From positions 2,792,493 through 2,849,992 of the forward strand of contig RPFO01000154.1 of assembly GCA_009746045.1 (NCBI GenBank): DNA of 57,500 bases, in the 5' to 3' direction. The notes under the pieces are model-generated. The model did not search any database. It had not been told where the DNA came from and worked only from the letters and a program-made list of their open reading frames with translations. Every line of letters starts with the position of its first letter. The first letter of the stretch is position 1. The stretch is from Mesostigma viride (taxonomy: Eukaryota > Streptophyta > Mesostigmatophyceae > Mesostigmatales > Mesostigmataceae). The translations under genes were made by a program, and so were the position numbers. Positions 11,301 to 19,951 of this stretch are shown in pieces.

Positions 11301-12665
11301 CAGGCTCGCCGGCCGCTCGATGGCCGTGGCAGCCATTGCCGCCTCGTCGCGCTCCGCAGGTAACACGTAGATGTTGTTCTGCAGCGCAATCTTGTGCGTC
11401 TCGTTGTCCAGCACCACTGTCTGCTCGGTGAGGTCGACTTTGTGGCCGTCCTTGGCGAGCTGCCCAGCTGATAGCAGTCGGGCGCTCAAGCCGGGCACGA
11501 AGAGCGCACCATTCAGGTGCACATGCTGGTTGGGCAGTTTGAGCCGAATCGTGCCCACTCCCGTCGCGCGAAGACGTCCTCCTGATCCGACGATGTTCCT
11601 AGTGGTGGGGGTGAGGGACACAAAGTCAGTGCGGCATGGGGACATGTGGCTGCTTGCAGCGGAGTCCAGAACCCAGGCAGGGGGCTTGGGGCTATACTGC
11701 GTGAGTGCAGCAGCCTCCTGCGACGGCGCCGACTCGGCGATGGTGGTGAAGACGAAGCCCTCCGGCAGCTCCGCGGCCTCCTGGGTGTTGTTGGCCACGC
11801 TTCCGCCAGGTGAGGTCTCCTTCTTGGTCGCTTGGTTGCCCCTCCTGCGCTGGTTGCCCCGCCGTCCTTGGTTCTTGCTTCGTGGCTTGAGCTGGGAGTT
11901 CTTTTGCCAGCACTGGGTCTCCGCATGCCCACTCCTGTTGCAGTAGGCGCAGTGCTTCCTCTCACCACCCTTGTTGGCAGTGTGGAAAGCTTGACCTTGG
12001 GCTGGCTCCTCCTTGGTAGCTTGAGAAGGCCGTCCTCCCAGCAGCATGTCCTCCGCCTCCAGCAGCGCAGCCTTGACCTCCTCCAAGCTGTCCTCCTCTT
12101 TGAAGTGCGCTGAAATCAGGGCAGGGCGATATCGGTCAGGCAGGCCGCTCTTGAGGATAGCCGCAAAATCTTGGTCGCTCATGACGCCTCCCACCGCACG
12201 GTAGTCCGCCAGCAGCAGCAATCCACGTAGGATATACTGCCCCATGGTCTCCCCAGGCTTCATTTGCAGCCGGTGAAGCTGAATCCTGAGGTCCATGCGG
12301 TGACTCTTGGTGAGCTTTTGTTGCTCGTAGACCTCCCTCAGCGTCTTGTAGAGCTTGCTGCCAGATTGGTCTGGCACGAGCGATAGGATGCGCCTCGCTT
12401 CTCCCACAAGTGCAGCTGAGATGACAAGGCCAACAGCTTGGTCAGCCTTGCGGTCCTGCCTGGTGCCCAGCAGGACGTCCTTAACCTCATAGAAGGAACA
12501 GAAACCCTCAAGAGATGTCTTGGTCTCCTCCCAGCCACGTAGGCTTGTGCCATCGAATTTCAGCACCATCTTGGAGCACACATTCAGCATAGGAGTGTAG
12601 TCGACGTCGCTTGCCATGGAGCTTGTAGCTGGGCTGGGTTTCTTGGTGGTCTTCTTGGAGCTCAT
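8322..12665 (-). CDS. Ty1/copia Gag-Pol polyprotein, 1447 aa, apparently intact
   Basis: A single uninterrupted frame. Gag N terminus (residues about 35-210); CCHC knuckle C239-X2-C242-X4-H247-X4-C252; protease motif DSAAS at 334-338; GAG-pre-integrase/HHCC finger H458, H463, C490, C493; integrase catalytic triad D520, D582, E618 with the canonical D-X35-E spacing and the family motif PEQNGVAER. RT follows with the FNEVFSPTVR and QLDVRTAFLYA motifs. Its catalytic box is VHVDD, where copia usually has YVDD. The C terminus is RNase H, with SSCEAEYIA and ADLLTK motifs. Order PR-IN-RT-RH is standard for Pseudoviridae. It encodes everything for an autonomous copy-and-paste cycle. The minus-strand start lies just after the primer site. 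Confidence 0.97.
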   Translation of the reverse strand: MSSKKTTKKPSPATSSMASDVDYTPMLNVCSKMVLKFDGTSLRGWEETKTSLEGFCSFYEVKDVLLGTRQDRKADQAVGLVISAALVGEARRILSLVPDQSGSKLYKTLREVYEQQKLTKSHRMDLRIQLHRLQMKPGETMGQYILRGLLLLADYRAVGGVMSDQDFAAILKSGLPDRYRPALISAHFKEEDSLEEVKAALLEAEDMLLGGRPSQATKEEPAQGQAFHTANKGGERKHCAYCNRSGHAETQCWQKNSQLKPRSKNQGRRGNQRRRGNQATKKETSPGGSVANNTQEAAELPEGFVFTTIAESAPSQEAAALTQYSPKPPAWVLDSAASSHMSPCRTDFVSLTPTTRNIVGSGGRLRATGVGTIRLKLPNQHVHLNGALFVPGLSARLLSAGQLAKDGHKVDLTEQTVVLDNETHKIALQNNIYVLPAERDEAAMAATAIERPASLLWHWRLGHAGEDRIKRLAAIPESNLFSRRLSSPGCPSCPAGFIKRRSFSPGQLRSTVPRAKLHSDILGPMQPAIGGTRYMLGFTDDATRWRWCFPLRHKDEAVDALQQLLTREIRPFYNGSILLRTDNDAVFTGQAWRAVCAEHRVHQEFSSPYTPEQNGVAERLWGLAMGMTLAMLTHAGLPKGFWALAFNCAVYILNRLPSSSNPGGATPHFLLTGRNADLSNLRIFGCPAFYRVEGPRGKLEAKALPGIFVGYDLESPAYLIYRPESKDVIRRLHVTFNEAWRNGAMPTPAPLLESSAALEETSPTDLPAVAEVQPNSLAEPSGPVTRSQARFLDATRRDIPEELRHEGADAPSPDAVNVPSPRPVPEALDGAPNFSQPVLTTDDVSPSDARELSAGPPVTATSSAARLQSTISALRRNPAGNVAMATADELMFCGSTREPLAMEITTYAPPVTVSPKWARFFPHYQSVRDLFDTVHFTGSDVSLPVSFTEANNSPEWRAAMLSEINSIRDHAVYSLVSPRTLPAGAKVLPSRWVFAVKSDGRHKARFVVKGFAQREGIDFNEVFSPTVRASTVRLALALAVTSGFTVKQLDVRTAFLYAPLQEDVFVRPPTGFEERDANGDVLVWKLHRSLYGIKQAPRNWHKTFRAHLLSDGAIQSQIDACLYYYPSSRGFVFVHVDDILAAHPSPSWLASWSRRLANTFQITESDNPSLFLGVSLTIDPASRSLTMHQRPYIEAIAARFGLSTPHPVHTPIVPGSPRREGGMCDAPNHQLFQQIVGALMYAATWTRPDIAFAVNQLAQCMQAPTEGDLELAKRLVRYLVHTKDLGLRYGGQGGLEGWTDADWGNCPETRRSVSGNVVMFRGAAVEWCSRKQHVTALSSCEAEYIAASSVTQLVLPLRHMLGELGHPVQGPTPVFCDNTGAVALARDPVHPKRTKHIDVRFHFIREKVEGGLIAMKHCPGEDMLADLLTKALSRARFTALRGKLMST

Positions 12666-12672
12666 GAAGATT

Positions 12673-12684
12673 CCTCCGATACCA
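12673..12684 (-). promoter_or_regulatory. Copia primer binding site (initiator-Met-tRNA-like)
   Basis: On the minus strand the bases after the 5-prime LTR read TGGTATCGGAGG. They start with TGG and closely match the TGGTATCAGAGC complement of initiator Met tRNA used by plant copia elements, with mismatches towards the end. Confidence 0.8.
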
Positions 12685-13462
12685 TGTTGGAAAGGTAGAG
12701 GAAACTAATGGGTTTTACACAATGCCTTGTGCTTGGCCTTGTTACCCTTGCACCTTGCAGGTGATGAAAGACTGAGCTTGAAGACAATGGAAGAGAGACC
12801 AGAAAAAGAGTTTTATTTCTTAGGCTGAGAGGTTAGGAAAAGAGGTACCTGGCCTTAGGAGCCAGTTTCTTTTTATACCTTTCTAGCTAGGAAGGATGAC
12901 ATCAGATGCTGATGTCATCATAGAAGCTTGTAGAAACATCTAAGCATATTCCCAGCATATTCTCAGTATATTCCAGGAATATTCCTGGTATATTCCTAGA
13001 ACATTCCAAGGTCATTCTAGAAAGGTTCTAATGAGCTGGCATGACAGTTGATTGCCAAATGTCCTCTGAACAATGTGCCACATCTAATGCTTAATAAAGT
13101 GACACATGGTTTCTACTTGGAATGACAAGTGTAATCCAATGAGTCTATCCACTTGTCAGTCAATGGAATGCAACACTTGTCACTATGAGCTTCCAACACA
13201 TGTCAGCTCATGGAATGGACACTTGTCTACCAAAGAAGTACACCACTTGTCAAGCATGGAAGTGATGCTACTAGACCAACTCAGGTACAAGAGATCTATG
13301 GCCAAATATAGGACTATGGCACATGAACATTGATCAGCTCATTGAGAGCAATTCATCTAACTTATCAGATCTATCAAATTCTCAGCCCTTGTGAAGTAAA
13401 ACAAAGAAGAAGAAAGTCAGGCTGGAATATAGTGTGGGCAGGTGGGTATATGATCCCCAACA
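12685..13462 (-). repeat. Copia LTR, 5-prime copy (778 bp)
   Basis: This is the partner of 7517-8293. It has TGTT...AACA ends. A minus-strand TATA-like element at about 12871-12877 would place transcription start in the promoter-distal third of the LTR. Confidence 0.95.
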
Positions 13463-13467
13463 AAGGT
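13463..13467. other. Target-site duplication AAGGT, right copy
   Basis: It pairs with 7512-7516. After this copy the element 1 ORF1 frame resumes at 13468. Confidence 0.95.
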
Positions 13468-13953
13468 GATCAAGTTCTCTATTACAAGGAAAACAGCTTT
13501 GGTAAGGTTGGAACTTGGCTAGGTCCAGTTACCATCCGTGGATTTACCAAAAACAGCAAGACCGTGGAGGTCAAGCACAATATCAATGGGAAGCGTCACA
13601 GGGTGAGCTGTCATAGAATTAAGAAGTATTATTCTCCCATGGCAGACGTGCCTGGGGAAGAGTCTTTAAGCATGGACTCACTACTTCTATCTGGCAACTC
13701 CAGCATGCCCAGCAGTAGCCCTGAGCCACCAATTACTGCTGTTGACAGCACCACAGCACCCTCTGTGAACACTTCCACCCTCAGTGAAGCCAGGCCCACT
13801 TCACAACCTGGGGATTGCTTAACCAGGCACGAGGTAGCTGGGTTGGAAGCATTAGCTCAGCCCCAAGGCACCAAATTGTCTGCCAACCCTCCCGCTCTGA
13901 GGTCAAGATTGGCAGTCGCCTTGCAAGCATTACACAGACCTGTCACATTATAA
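13468..13953 (+). CDS. Element 1 ORF1 continuation: integrase C-terminal SH3-like domain
   Basis: The frame continues ORF1 exactly once the nested element and one AAGGT are removed. It opens with a GDQVLYY...GKVGTWLGP pattern and a later basic HRV-CHRIKKYY pattern. This is the gypsy/retroviral-type integrase C-terminal fold (GDxVL...KLxxxWxGP), not a copia tail. A Ser/Pro/Thr-rich linker follows to the TAA at 13951-13953. It is separated from its own start by the insertion, so it is not expressed as part of ORF1 in the present state. Confidence 0.8.
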   Translation, partial: DQVLYYKENSFGKVGTWLGPVTIRGFTKNSKTVEVKHNINGKRHRVSCHRIKKYYSPMADVPGEESLSMDSLLLSGNSSMPSSSPEPPITAVDSTTAPSVNTSTLSEARPTSQPGDCLTRHEVAGLEALAQPQGTKLSANPPALRSRLAVALQALHRPVTL

Positions 13954-16081
13954 GCAACAAGCTGCTGTGGCCGAAGGGTTGGCAAAAGTCTCAGCTGTGT
14001 GCACTAGTCAGGACCCCTGGACCCTGGCAATAGACACTCAGGCACAGGTCAGTGTGATCAGTGCACAAGCCATCCCTGGTCTTGAGATTGCACCTTCATT
14101 TTGGGCACGGGTGCAGGATTTCTCAGGCCAAAGCTCACTGGATGTAGTGGGACAGGTGATGCTCCCTATACTTGGTATTCAGACACCCTTCCAGGTGGTG
14201 GAGGGGTACTCTGGTAACACCTTGTTGGGGGAACCTTTTGTATCCTATCCTGGGGTGCTCATCTCAGCTAATGAGCTCAGTGTCACAGGGGTGGGTGCAG
14301 TTCCTCTGGACCACTTTAAAATCCCTCTCTCCAGTATTGTCCCTGGTTTGGATGCTGTCATCAAGGCAGTCAACACTCACTATGCACCAGGGGAGATCCC
14401 TGATTTGGACAAGTTAGTGCACAGCCAGTTCCTCCATCCCTCAGCCTTTGGGCTGGGCAAGTGGGACATAGCCATGCACTCACCCCACCAAATCTCCCAC
14501 GTCATACAAGAATGCAAAACACAAAAAGGATTTACCAAGTGGCTGATGGCCATTGTCCACCAACTGGCCAGGCAGGAATGGGTCCTGCCCAACCCCAAAA
14601 ACCCTCAATACAAACCGCCTGTCACCCCTTCATGGGATGTGCCAGAGGGAGCCAAAAAGCTCAGATTAAAATTTGTTCTCAAACAAAAACCACAAAAAGT
14701 GGGCTCCCCAATCTTCCATGCCAGACCATGTGTCACAGAATTAAAGGGGACATCCACACTACCCAAAGGGGAAACCTACACACCTGGGCTGCAACAAACC
14801 TCACTCAGGATCATGCTCTCCCTATTCCTTCACAACCTTAATGCAGGCCAAGACTATGTCTGCAAAGCCACTGACATTAAAAGGGCCTTCCTCAGGGGGG
14901 ACCCAGAAAAGGCTGAATCTGTGTGGAAAGGGAAGGTGTACGTGGTAGACACCCCAGCTGTGTGGAAGCCTTACATTGATGAGCCCCACCTTATCATCAA
15001 CATTGGGGTGGAAGGGCTCGTAAGTGCCCCAAAAATTTTCAGAGACTCAGCAGAGGAAGTATTCAAAAAGCTTAAGGCCACGTATGATGACCTGGACCCA
15101 TGCTTTTTTGTTGTACCCACCCCCTCTGTACTGCTGCTCTTTGTATGGCATGGAGATGACCAACTCATTTGTGGGCCTAGAGCTGAGGTGGAAACCTTTA
15201 TTCAGCAGGTCCAGGAATCATATGAGATTGGCAAACAGGTGGAATTGAGCACAACCCCCATCCAGTTCTGTGGCATCATGTTGCAGCTGCATCGGCAGCC
15301 AGATCAGTGGGTCTGCTCTCTCTCCCCTCCTGCAGAATACATCCAAGATTGTCTAGATCTGCTGCAGGACAACTACCTCCCCCTACACATGTGTGCCACT
15401 GTTCAGGGCAAACTGGGGTGGTGGTCAGCCATCTGTGGGGCTCCCTTAGCTGTCATCAGCAGAGTCACCCATGATGTTCTAGTCAAAATCAAATGCAGTC
15501 ACATCAGGAAGTTGATCCATGACTGCCCCCCCCTCATCCTCCATGGCCTGAATCTGATGGAAGACATCCACATACACAGTGTCATGGACAGCTCCATGGA
15601 GAGCAGAACAATCAATCAGATGGGGGCACGGGAATCAGGGCTGTTTTTTCTCACCAACAGGTCAGATTACATGTCCCTCACTTCCTGGTACAGCAGGCTA
15701 CACCGCAGAAAACCTGGCAGCAGCAACTCAGCTGAATGTCGTGCTGTGGTGTCTGCTGCATTGCATGCTCGTTCCCTGCAGCACATGCTCACCTGGCTAC
15801 AAAACCAGGCAGGCAGCACATGCAATGTCATCTCACATCTCTATACTGACAGCTATTCTGTGATCAGTTTTCTAACCAAGAAATCTGTTTCTGCTGCTGT
15901 CCACACTGACTTGGATTGGGTGATCCTCAAACAGGAGGCAACCTACTTCTCCAGCTGGCATCATGTGGAAGATGAAGAAAACCCAGCAGATGCCTTAACC
16001 AAGCTGAGGGATGCAGCTGGCCCACAATACCAGCTACTCTTTGAGAATATGAATCCATATGGTATCCGTGTCAGTGTTTGA
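13901..16081 (+). CDS. Element 1 ORF2: aspartic protease, RT and RNase H
   Basis: This frame opens at 13901 after a TGA and overlaps the end of ORF1 by 53 bases in the +1 frame. There is no ATG near its start (the first plausible independent start is GTG at 13967). Counting from that GTG: retropepsin-like motif IDTQAQVSVIS at 22-32 (DTQA, where DTGA is usual) with a second element NTLLGEPF at 84-91; RT with ATDIKRAFLRG (D303) and the catalytic box WHGDD (395-398, where copia has YVDD); RNase H with D541, E590, D628 and D675 (NPADALTK). The RT and RNase H resemble copia. Placement of protease after integrase is unusual. Confidence 0.85.
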   Translation, partial: GQDWQSPCKHYTDLSHYKQQAAVAEGLAKVSAVCTSQDPWTLAIDTQAQVSVISAQAIPGLEIAPSFWARVQDFSGQSSLDVVGQVMLPILGIQTPFQVVEGYSGNTLLGEPFVSYPGVLISANELSVTGVGAVPLDHFKIPLSSIVPGLDAVIKAVNTHYAPGEIPDLDKLVHSQFLHPSAFGLGKWDIAMHSPHQISHVIQECKTQKGFTKWLMAIVHQLARQEWVLPNPKNPQYKPPVTPSWDVPEGAKKLRLKFVLKQKPQKVGSPIFHARPCVTELKGTSTLPKGETYTPGLQQTSLRIMLSLFLHNLNAGQDYVCKATDIKRAFLRGDPEKAESVWKGKVYVVDTPAVWKPYIDEPHLIINIGVEGLVSAPKIFRDSAEEVFKKLKATYDDLDPCFFVVPTPSVLLLFVWHGDDQLICGPRAEVETFIQQVQESYEIGKQVELSTTPIQFCGIMLQLHRQPDQWVCSLSPPAEYIQDCLDLLQDNYLPLHMCATVQGKLGWWSAICGAPLAVISRVTHDVLVKIKCSHIRKLIHDCPPLILHGLNLMEDIHIHSVMDSSMESRTINQMGARESGLFFLTNRSDYMSLTSWYSRLHRRKPGSSNSAECRAVVSAALHARSLQHMLTWLQNQAGSTCNVISHLYTDSYSVISFLTKKSVSAAVHTDLDWVILKQEATYFSSWHHVEDEENPADALTKLRDAAGPQYQLLFENMNPYGIRVSV

Positions 16082-16458
16082 ATAAATGACTGGCCATAGC
16101 TCAGTACACAACCACCACACCCCCCTACCACAGCGATAGCTGCTGGGCGCCATAAAATTCAACACATTCGTTGTGGGGTGTGAGTGCTGGCTAGGTCAGA
16201 TTTGTATCCATTTGCAGCTTGAGGACACAAGCTTTGTATCCATTTACTTAATGTGTGCTTCAGTAACTGGCCAAACCAGCCAGCTGTGTACACCTTATTT
16301 AATGTGCAATATTATAACACCTGGCCAGAACAGCCAGCTGTAACCAACTTGGCTCAACCAGCCATGTCTCTTTTGTACCCCTAATCAACTTAAAAACAAT
16401 AACAATAATGTTGGGGGTGCAGACCTGCATTAAGAAATAAATAATAAAACAATACTGG
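16082..16458 (+). other. Element 1 3-prime untranslated region
   Basis: AT-rich, non-coding. It contains two copies of TTGTATCCATTT and two of CTGGCCA(A/G)A(C/A)CAGCCAGCTGT, and ends in an A-rich stretch ahead of the LTR. That stretch is mostly purine and probably serves as the polypurine tract. Confidence 0.5.
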
Positions 16459-16934
16459 AGTTAGTCTCCATGCTTTGCTGTAGACTAAGTCTCAAAGGCA
16501 TTGTGAATACAACGTATGAATAAGCCTTGTAAACCTAGTACGTTGGTATGTGAATATAAATACCACGTGGGCTATGCAGATAGGAATGCTAGTCGAGTCG
16601 CATACGTTTCCCTAGATAGGTACTTTGGGTACTGAGGTACGTGACAGATGTCAGTACCCAGTATACGTAGTGTCCTGTCATTGGACGGTACTAGAGTATC
16701 CTAGATAGGGACCGTACTGCAGCGTGCATTGATCTGTGATCGCACGATGCAGTGACTAGACTGCTACCTGTCATCGTGCGGCCTCGGGCCAACGGTCTGC
16801 ACCCAACGGTCACTGGCGGCGCAGCCAGTGAGAGGAACGTTGATAAAGGGTAAACCTATTTTCTAATGAACCAAGCAATTCATTGCTCACAGCCTTCAGT
16901 GTTCTCAAGCAATATATCCCACCGCAATCTAACT
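16459..16934 (+). repeat. Element 1 right LTR (476 bp)
   Basis: AGTTAG...CTAACT, matching 3315-3787 apart from a 3 bp insertion (GTA near 16541). It is followed by a second gag start, not by host DNA, so this LTR also serves as the left LTR of a tandem partial copy. Confidence 0.85.
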
Positions 16935-16952
16935 TGAATTTTATTTGCTACC

Positions 16953-18507
16953 ATGGCTATCACAAACAAGAATGTCGCTAAGAAGCTTACCTACAACGAG
17001 GATGATGATGGGCAGGATCGGCGGATGCCCAAAGACAACAACCAGAAGCCGGCTGGCGATGCGGCCATTTCCAAGAAAAAGAAAAAGAACAAAAAGACTC
17101 ACAATGTTTGCCAGGACGAGGGGACGGCGGCTGCAAAGCCGACCGACCTACCCCCCTCCCGGCCTGAGAAGCCGGAGGCCGAGACGGCTCCCCCCGGGGA
17201 CCGGCTTACCCTCGACTCCGGCGGCTGCCCCAGCCGCAACCACGGCTGGCGCGGCCATGGCTGCGGAGCCCTCGGTGGTAAACCCCACTGAGGCTCCCCA
17301 GTTCGGCCCCCAGTTGCCAACTATTCGGGAGCTTATGCCCCGACAGACGGCTTCGGTGGCGCCGGACGGGACGATTACCTTTCGTCCCGCCACATCAAAC
17401 CTTAATGTCCCTTTCGCCCAGGGACACAACCACATTGAGCTCCAGCTTGGGCGACCATCGTCCCTTCTTCGCAAGAAGAAGGACATGGAGAGCATTAAGC
17501 TCGCACGGGTGGTGCGTAAACCCGTGGAGCCCATCGGCGGACAACCAATGTCCGACGATGAGGTCTCCGACACTGCCAGTCTCCCCGATGGGGAGACTGA
17601 GATCACTCTTACCCCAGCGCTCCTGGCGGTCGAGCAGGCCGCGCTGGTGGCTAATGAAGAACGCCGAGCGAGGCAGCGCGACCGGGAGGTCCGTCGAGAG
17701 GCGGCCTTTCGGCTCGCCGCTAAGCGGCAAGAATATGAGGAGGAGGCCGCCCGTCGCCTGGCCACCCACCAGGCGATGGCGGAGGCGTACCGCGAGGCCA
17801 CTCAGCGGCTACGCGACCTCCTCAAAAATGCTGACTATCCGATGCAATATTCGGATAGTCAAGACCTGGCCGAGCTTGCTCCGTCAGCACATTTCAAAAC
17901 CATGTCCTCCCTAACCCAAGCCAGGGTCACGGAGGCCATCTTGGCCAAACATGGGGTGGTAGCTGAAGAAGCCCCCCCGCTGGAAACCACCAGCAAGAAA
18001 CCCTCTCCTCCCCAACCGTTGCAGTACAAGGAGGGACTGCTGGCCCTGGGCTCGAGGAAGGGCAAAGAGGCGGACTGTCCTGTCCGGCCTGCTCTGATCA
18101 TGGGAGACCCACTCCCTGACATACCCGAGGATGAGGCTGCCTTTCAGGCAGCCCTCCGGGAGCATGAGGTACGCAAGGAGATGAAGCGTCTCATGCGGGA
18201 GGAGGCCGCGAGGAGAGCGGTGGCAGATACCCCTGCCCGCCCCTCCACCGCTGGGGCTGGACCCAGTGGGGTTACCCGGACACCCCCGGGCTCCCCCAGG
18301 GCCACCACGACCCCCCCTCCCCCTCCCCCACCACCCCAGGTTCGCCCTGTGGGTTGGGGCCCCCTCCCCAACCAAGGGGGGTGGCCAGGACCCCAGGAGG
18401 CCCTGGGGGGAGGTGCAGAGGTGCCAAGGGCACCCAACCAGCCTGCTGAGGCCCCCCCAAGGAGCGGGGATGTCCTGGAACAGCTCGCCATTCTCCAGGC
18501 TCAGCTG
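16953..18507 (+). pseudogene. Truncated second copy of element 1 gag with a -2 frameshift
   Basis: It is nearly identical to 3806-5362. A C/G-run contraction near 17191-17199 loses two bases, so the natural ATG at 16953 meets a stop at 17291. The rest of gag is readable only in another frame. Homology stops abruptly at 18507 (CTCAGCTG), after which unrelated sequence starts. I read it as a tandem copy broken by a later rearrangement. Confidence 0.9.
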
Positions 18508-18734
18508 ACACGACGATGGTGAGGATGCATATGGCACCAGAACAGCCGAGACGTCCTGCGGAAGAAAAACAAAAATTATGAATGTTTATTCGTAGTCAAT
18601 AACAAATTTATTACGGTATCCATTGTGTACGAAATCTGGAGCATATGTGATGTTAATCGATTAGCTACGCAAGCACACTTCCTTAAGAGGGCATAACGAT
18701 TGCAAGGTGCTTAAAACCCACCACAAGGAATTAT
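18508..18734. other. Unassigned, AT-rich
   Basis: No coding potential or repeat was recognised. The segment begins exactly where the second gag copy is cut. It could hold a downstream exon of the minus-strand gene at 19952-22264 or a transposon end, but neither could be shown. Confidence 0.4.
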
Positions 18735-19870
18735 TAAGCTGCCCCACCTGCCCCCCATGACAAGGAAAAACTAACCCATTTGCCTACCCCCATGACGCGG
18801 AATAATGTCCCCCCCATACCTGTCCCCCATGACAAGGAACAAGCCCCCCTGCCTGCCCCCCATGACTGAAGGATTAACCCCCCTGCCTGCCCCCCATGAC
18901 AACGATTAACGCCCCCCGCCTGGCCCCCAATACAAGGAATAATTACGCCCCCTACCTGCCCCCATGGGCATGACAAGGAATCATTGACCCCCCCCGCCTG
19001 CCCCCCACGACAAGGAACAACTAACCCCCGCTACCTGCCCCCCACGACAAGGAATCATTGCCCCCCCCTATCTGCCCCCCGTGACAAGGAATAATTAACA
19101 CTCCCTGCCTGCCCCCCACGACAAGAATCATCCGCCCCCCCTGCCTGCCCCCACGACAAGAATCACCCCCCCCCTGCCTGCCCCCCATAACAAGGAGCAC
19201 TTGACGCCCCCTACATGCCCCCCACGACAAGGAATCATTGCCCCCCCCCTGCATGTCCCCCATGACAAGGATTAACTACCCCCCTGCCTGCCCCCCACGA
19301 CAAGGAGTGATAAATCCCCCTGCCTGCCCCTAATTACAAGGAAAAATTACCCACGCAGCCTGCCCCCCATGTGACAAGGATTAGCCCCCTCTGCCTGAAC
19401 CCCCATGACAAGCGATAATTACCCCCCCCCGCCTGCCCCCCATGACAAGGAGTACCCACCCCCCCCTGCCTGCCCTCCATGACAATGAATCATTACCCTC
19501 CCTGCCTGCACCACATTACAAGGAATAATTAAGCCCCCCTGCCTGCCCCCCATGACAAAGGCAATCAACCCCCCCTGCCTGCCCCCATGACAAGGAGTAA
19601 CCCCCACCCCTGCCTACCCCCCATGACAAGGAATAGTTAACTGCCTGCCCCCCATGAAAAGGCAATCAACCCTCCCTGTCTGCCCCCCATGACAAGGACT
19701 AATTACCCCCCCACCTGTCCCCCATGACAAGGAAGACTCCCGCCCCCCCCCCTTCCTGCCCCTTTGACAATGAATAATTAACCCGTCCTGCCTGCTCCCC
19801 ACGACCAGGAATAATTAACCCCTCCACCGCCTGCCCCATGACAAGGAATCATAAATCCCCGTAACCCCCC
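18735..19870. repeat. Minisatellite, about 35-40 bp GC-skewed unit, roughly 28 copies
   Basis: The unit is CCCCCCTGCCTGCCCCCCATGACAAGGAATAATTA with many variants (ACGACAAGG, TTACAAGG, variable C-run length). It lies downstream of the last recognised splice donor of the minus-strand gene, so it is probably intronic or 3-prime to that gene. Minus-strand open frames through it are repeat artefacts. Confidence 0.9.
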
Positions 19871-19951
19871 ACCTTCAAAGGAATACCCACCTTCAAAGGA
19901 ATAATGAACATCTCCTGCCGGCAACAGATGATCCATTCTACACAAACTTAC

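Larger units (their letters stand above)
7517..13462 (-). mobile_element. Intact nested Ty1/copia retrotransposon, 5946 bp
   Basis: On the minus strand: 5-prime LTR 13462-12685, primer site 12684-12673, a single gag-pol ORF 12665-8322, polypurine tract 8301-8294, 3-prime LTR 8293-7517. Ends are TGTTGG...CCAACA with target duplication AAGGT. The only LTR difference noticed by eye is a single-base indel (near 8202 versus 13368), so insertion was recent and the element may still be able to move. It interrupts the integrase C-terminal domain of element 1. Confidence 0.97.
3315..16934 (+). mobile_element. Element 1: LTR retrotransposon, order GAG-IN-PR-RT-RH, split by a nested copia element
   Basis: Two LTRs (3315-3787 and 16459-16934) bracket gag, integrase, aspartic protease, reverse transcriptase and RNase H, all on the plus strand. 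Removing the nested element plus one target copy (7517-13467, 5951 bp) restores the reading frame. It leaves an element of about 7.7 kb with two long ORFs in +1 relation. The LTRs begin AGTTAG and end CTAACT, a perfect 6 bp inverted terminus, not the usual TG...CA. The LTRs differ by one 3 bp indel by eye, so the insertion looks recent. No target duplication can be shown, because the right LTR is followed by a second gag copy and not by host flank. Confidence 0.85.

Noticed and set aside
11371-12113. Plus-strand frames inside the nested copia gag-pol
   Set aside because: Shadows of the intact minus-strand polyprotein.
18735-19870. Possible CRISPR-like array (regular repeats with variable spacers)
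   Set aside because: The repeats are degenerate with no unique spacers, in a eukaryotic setting without cas genes. It is a minisatellite.
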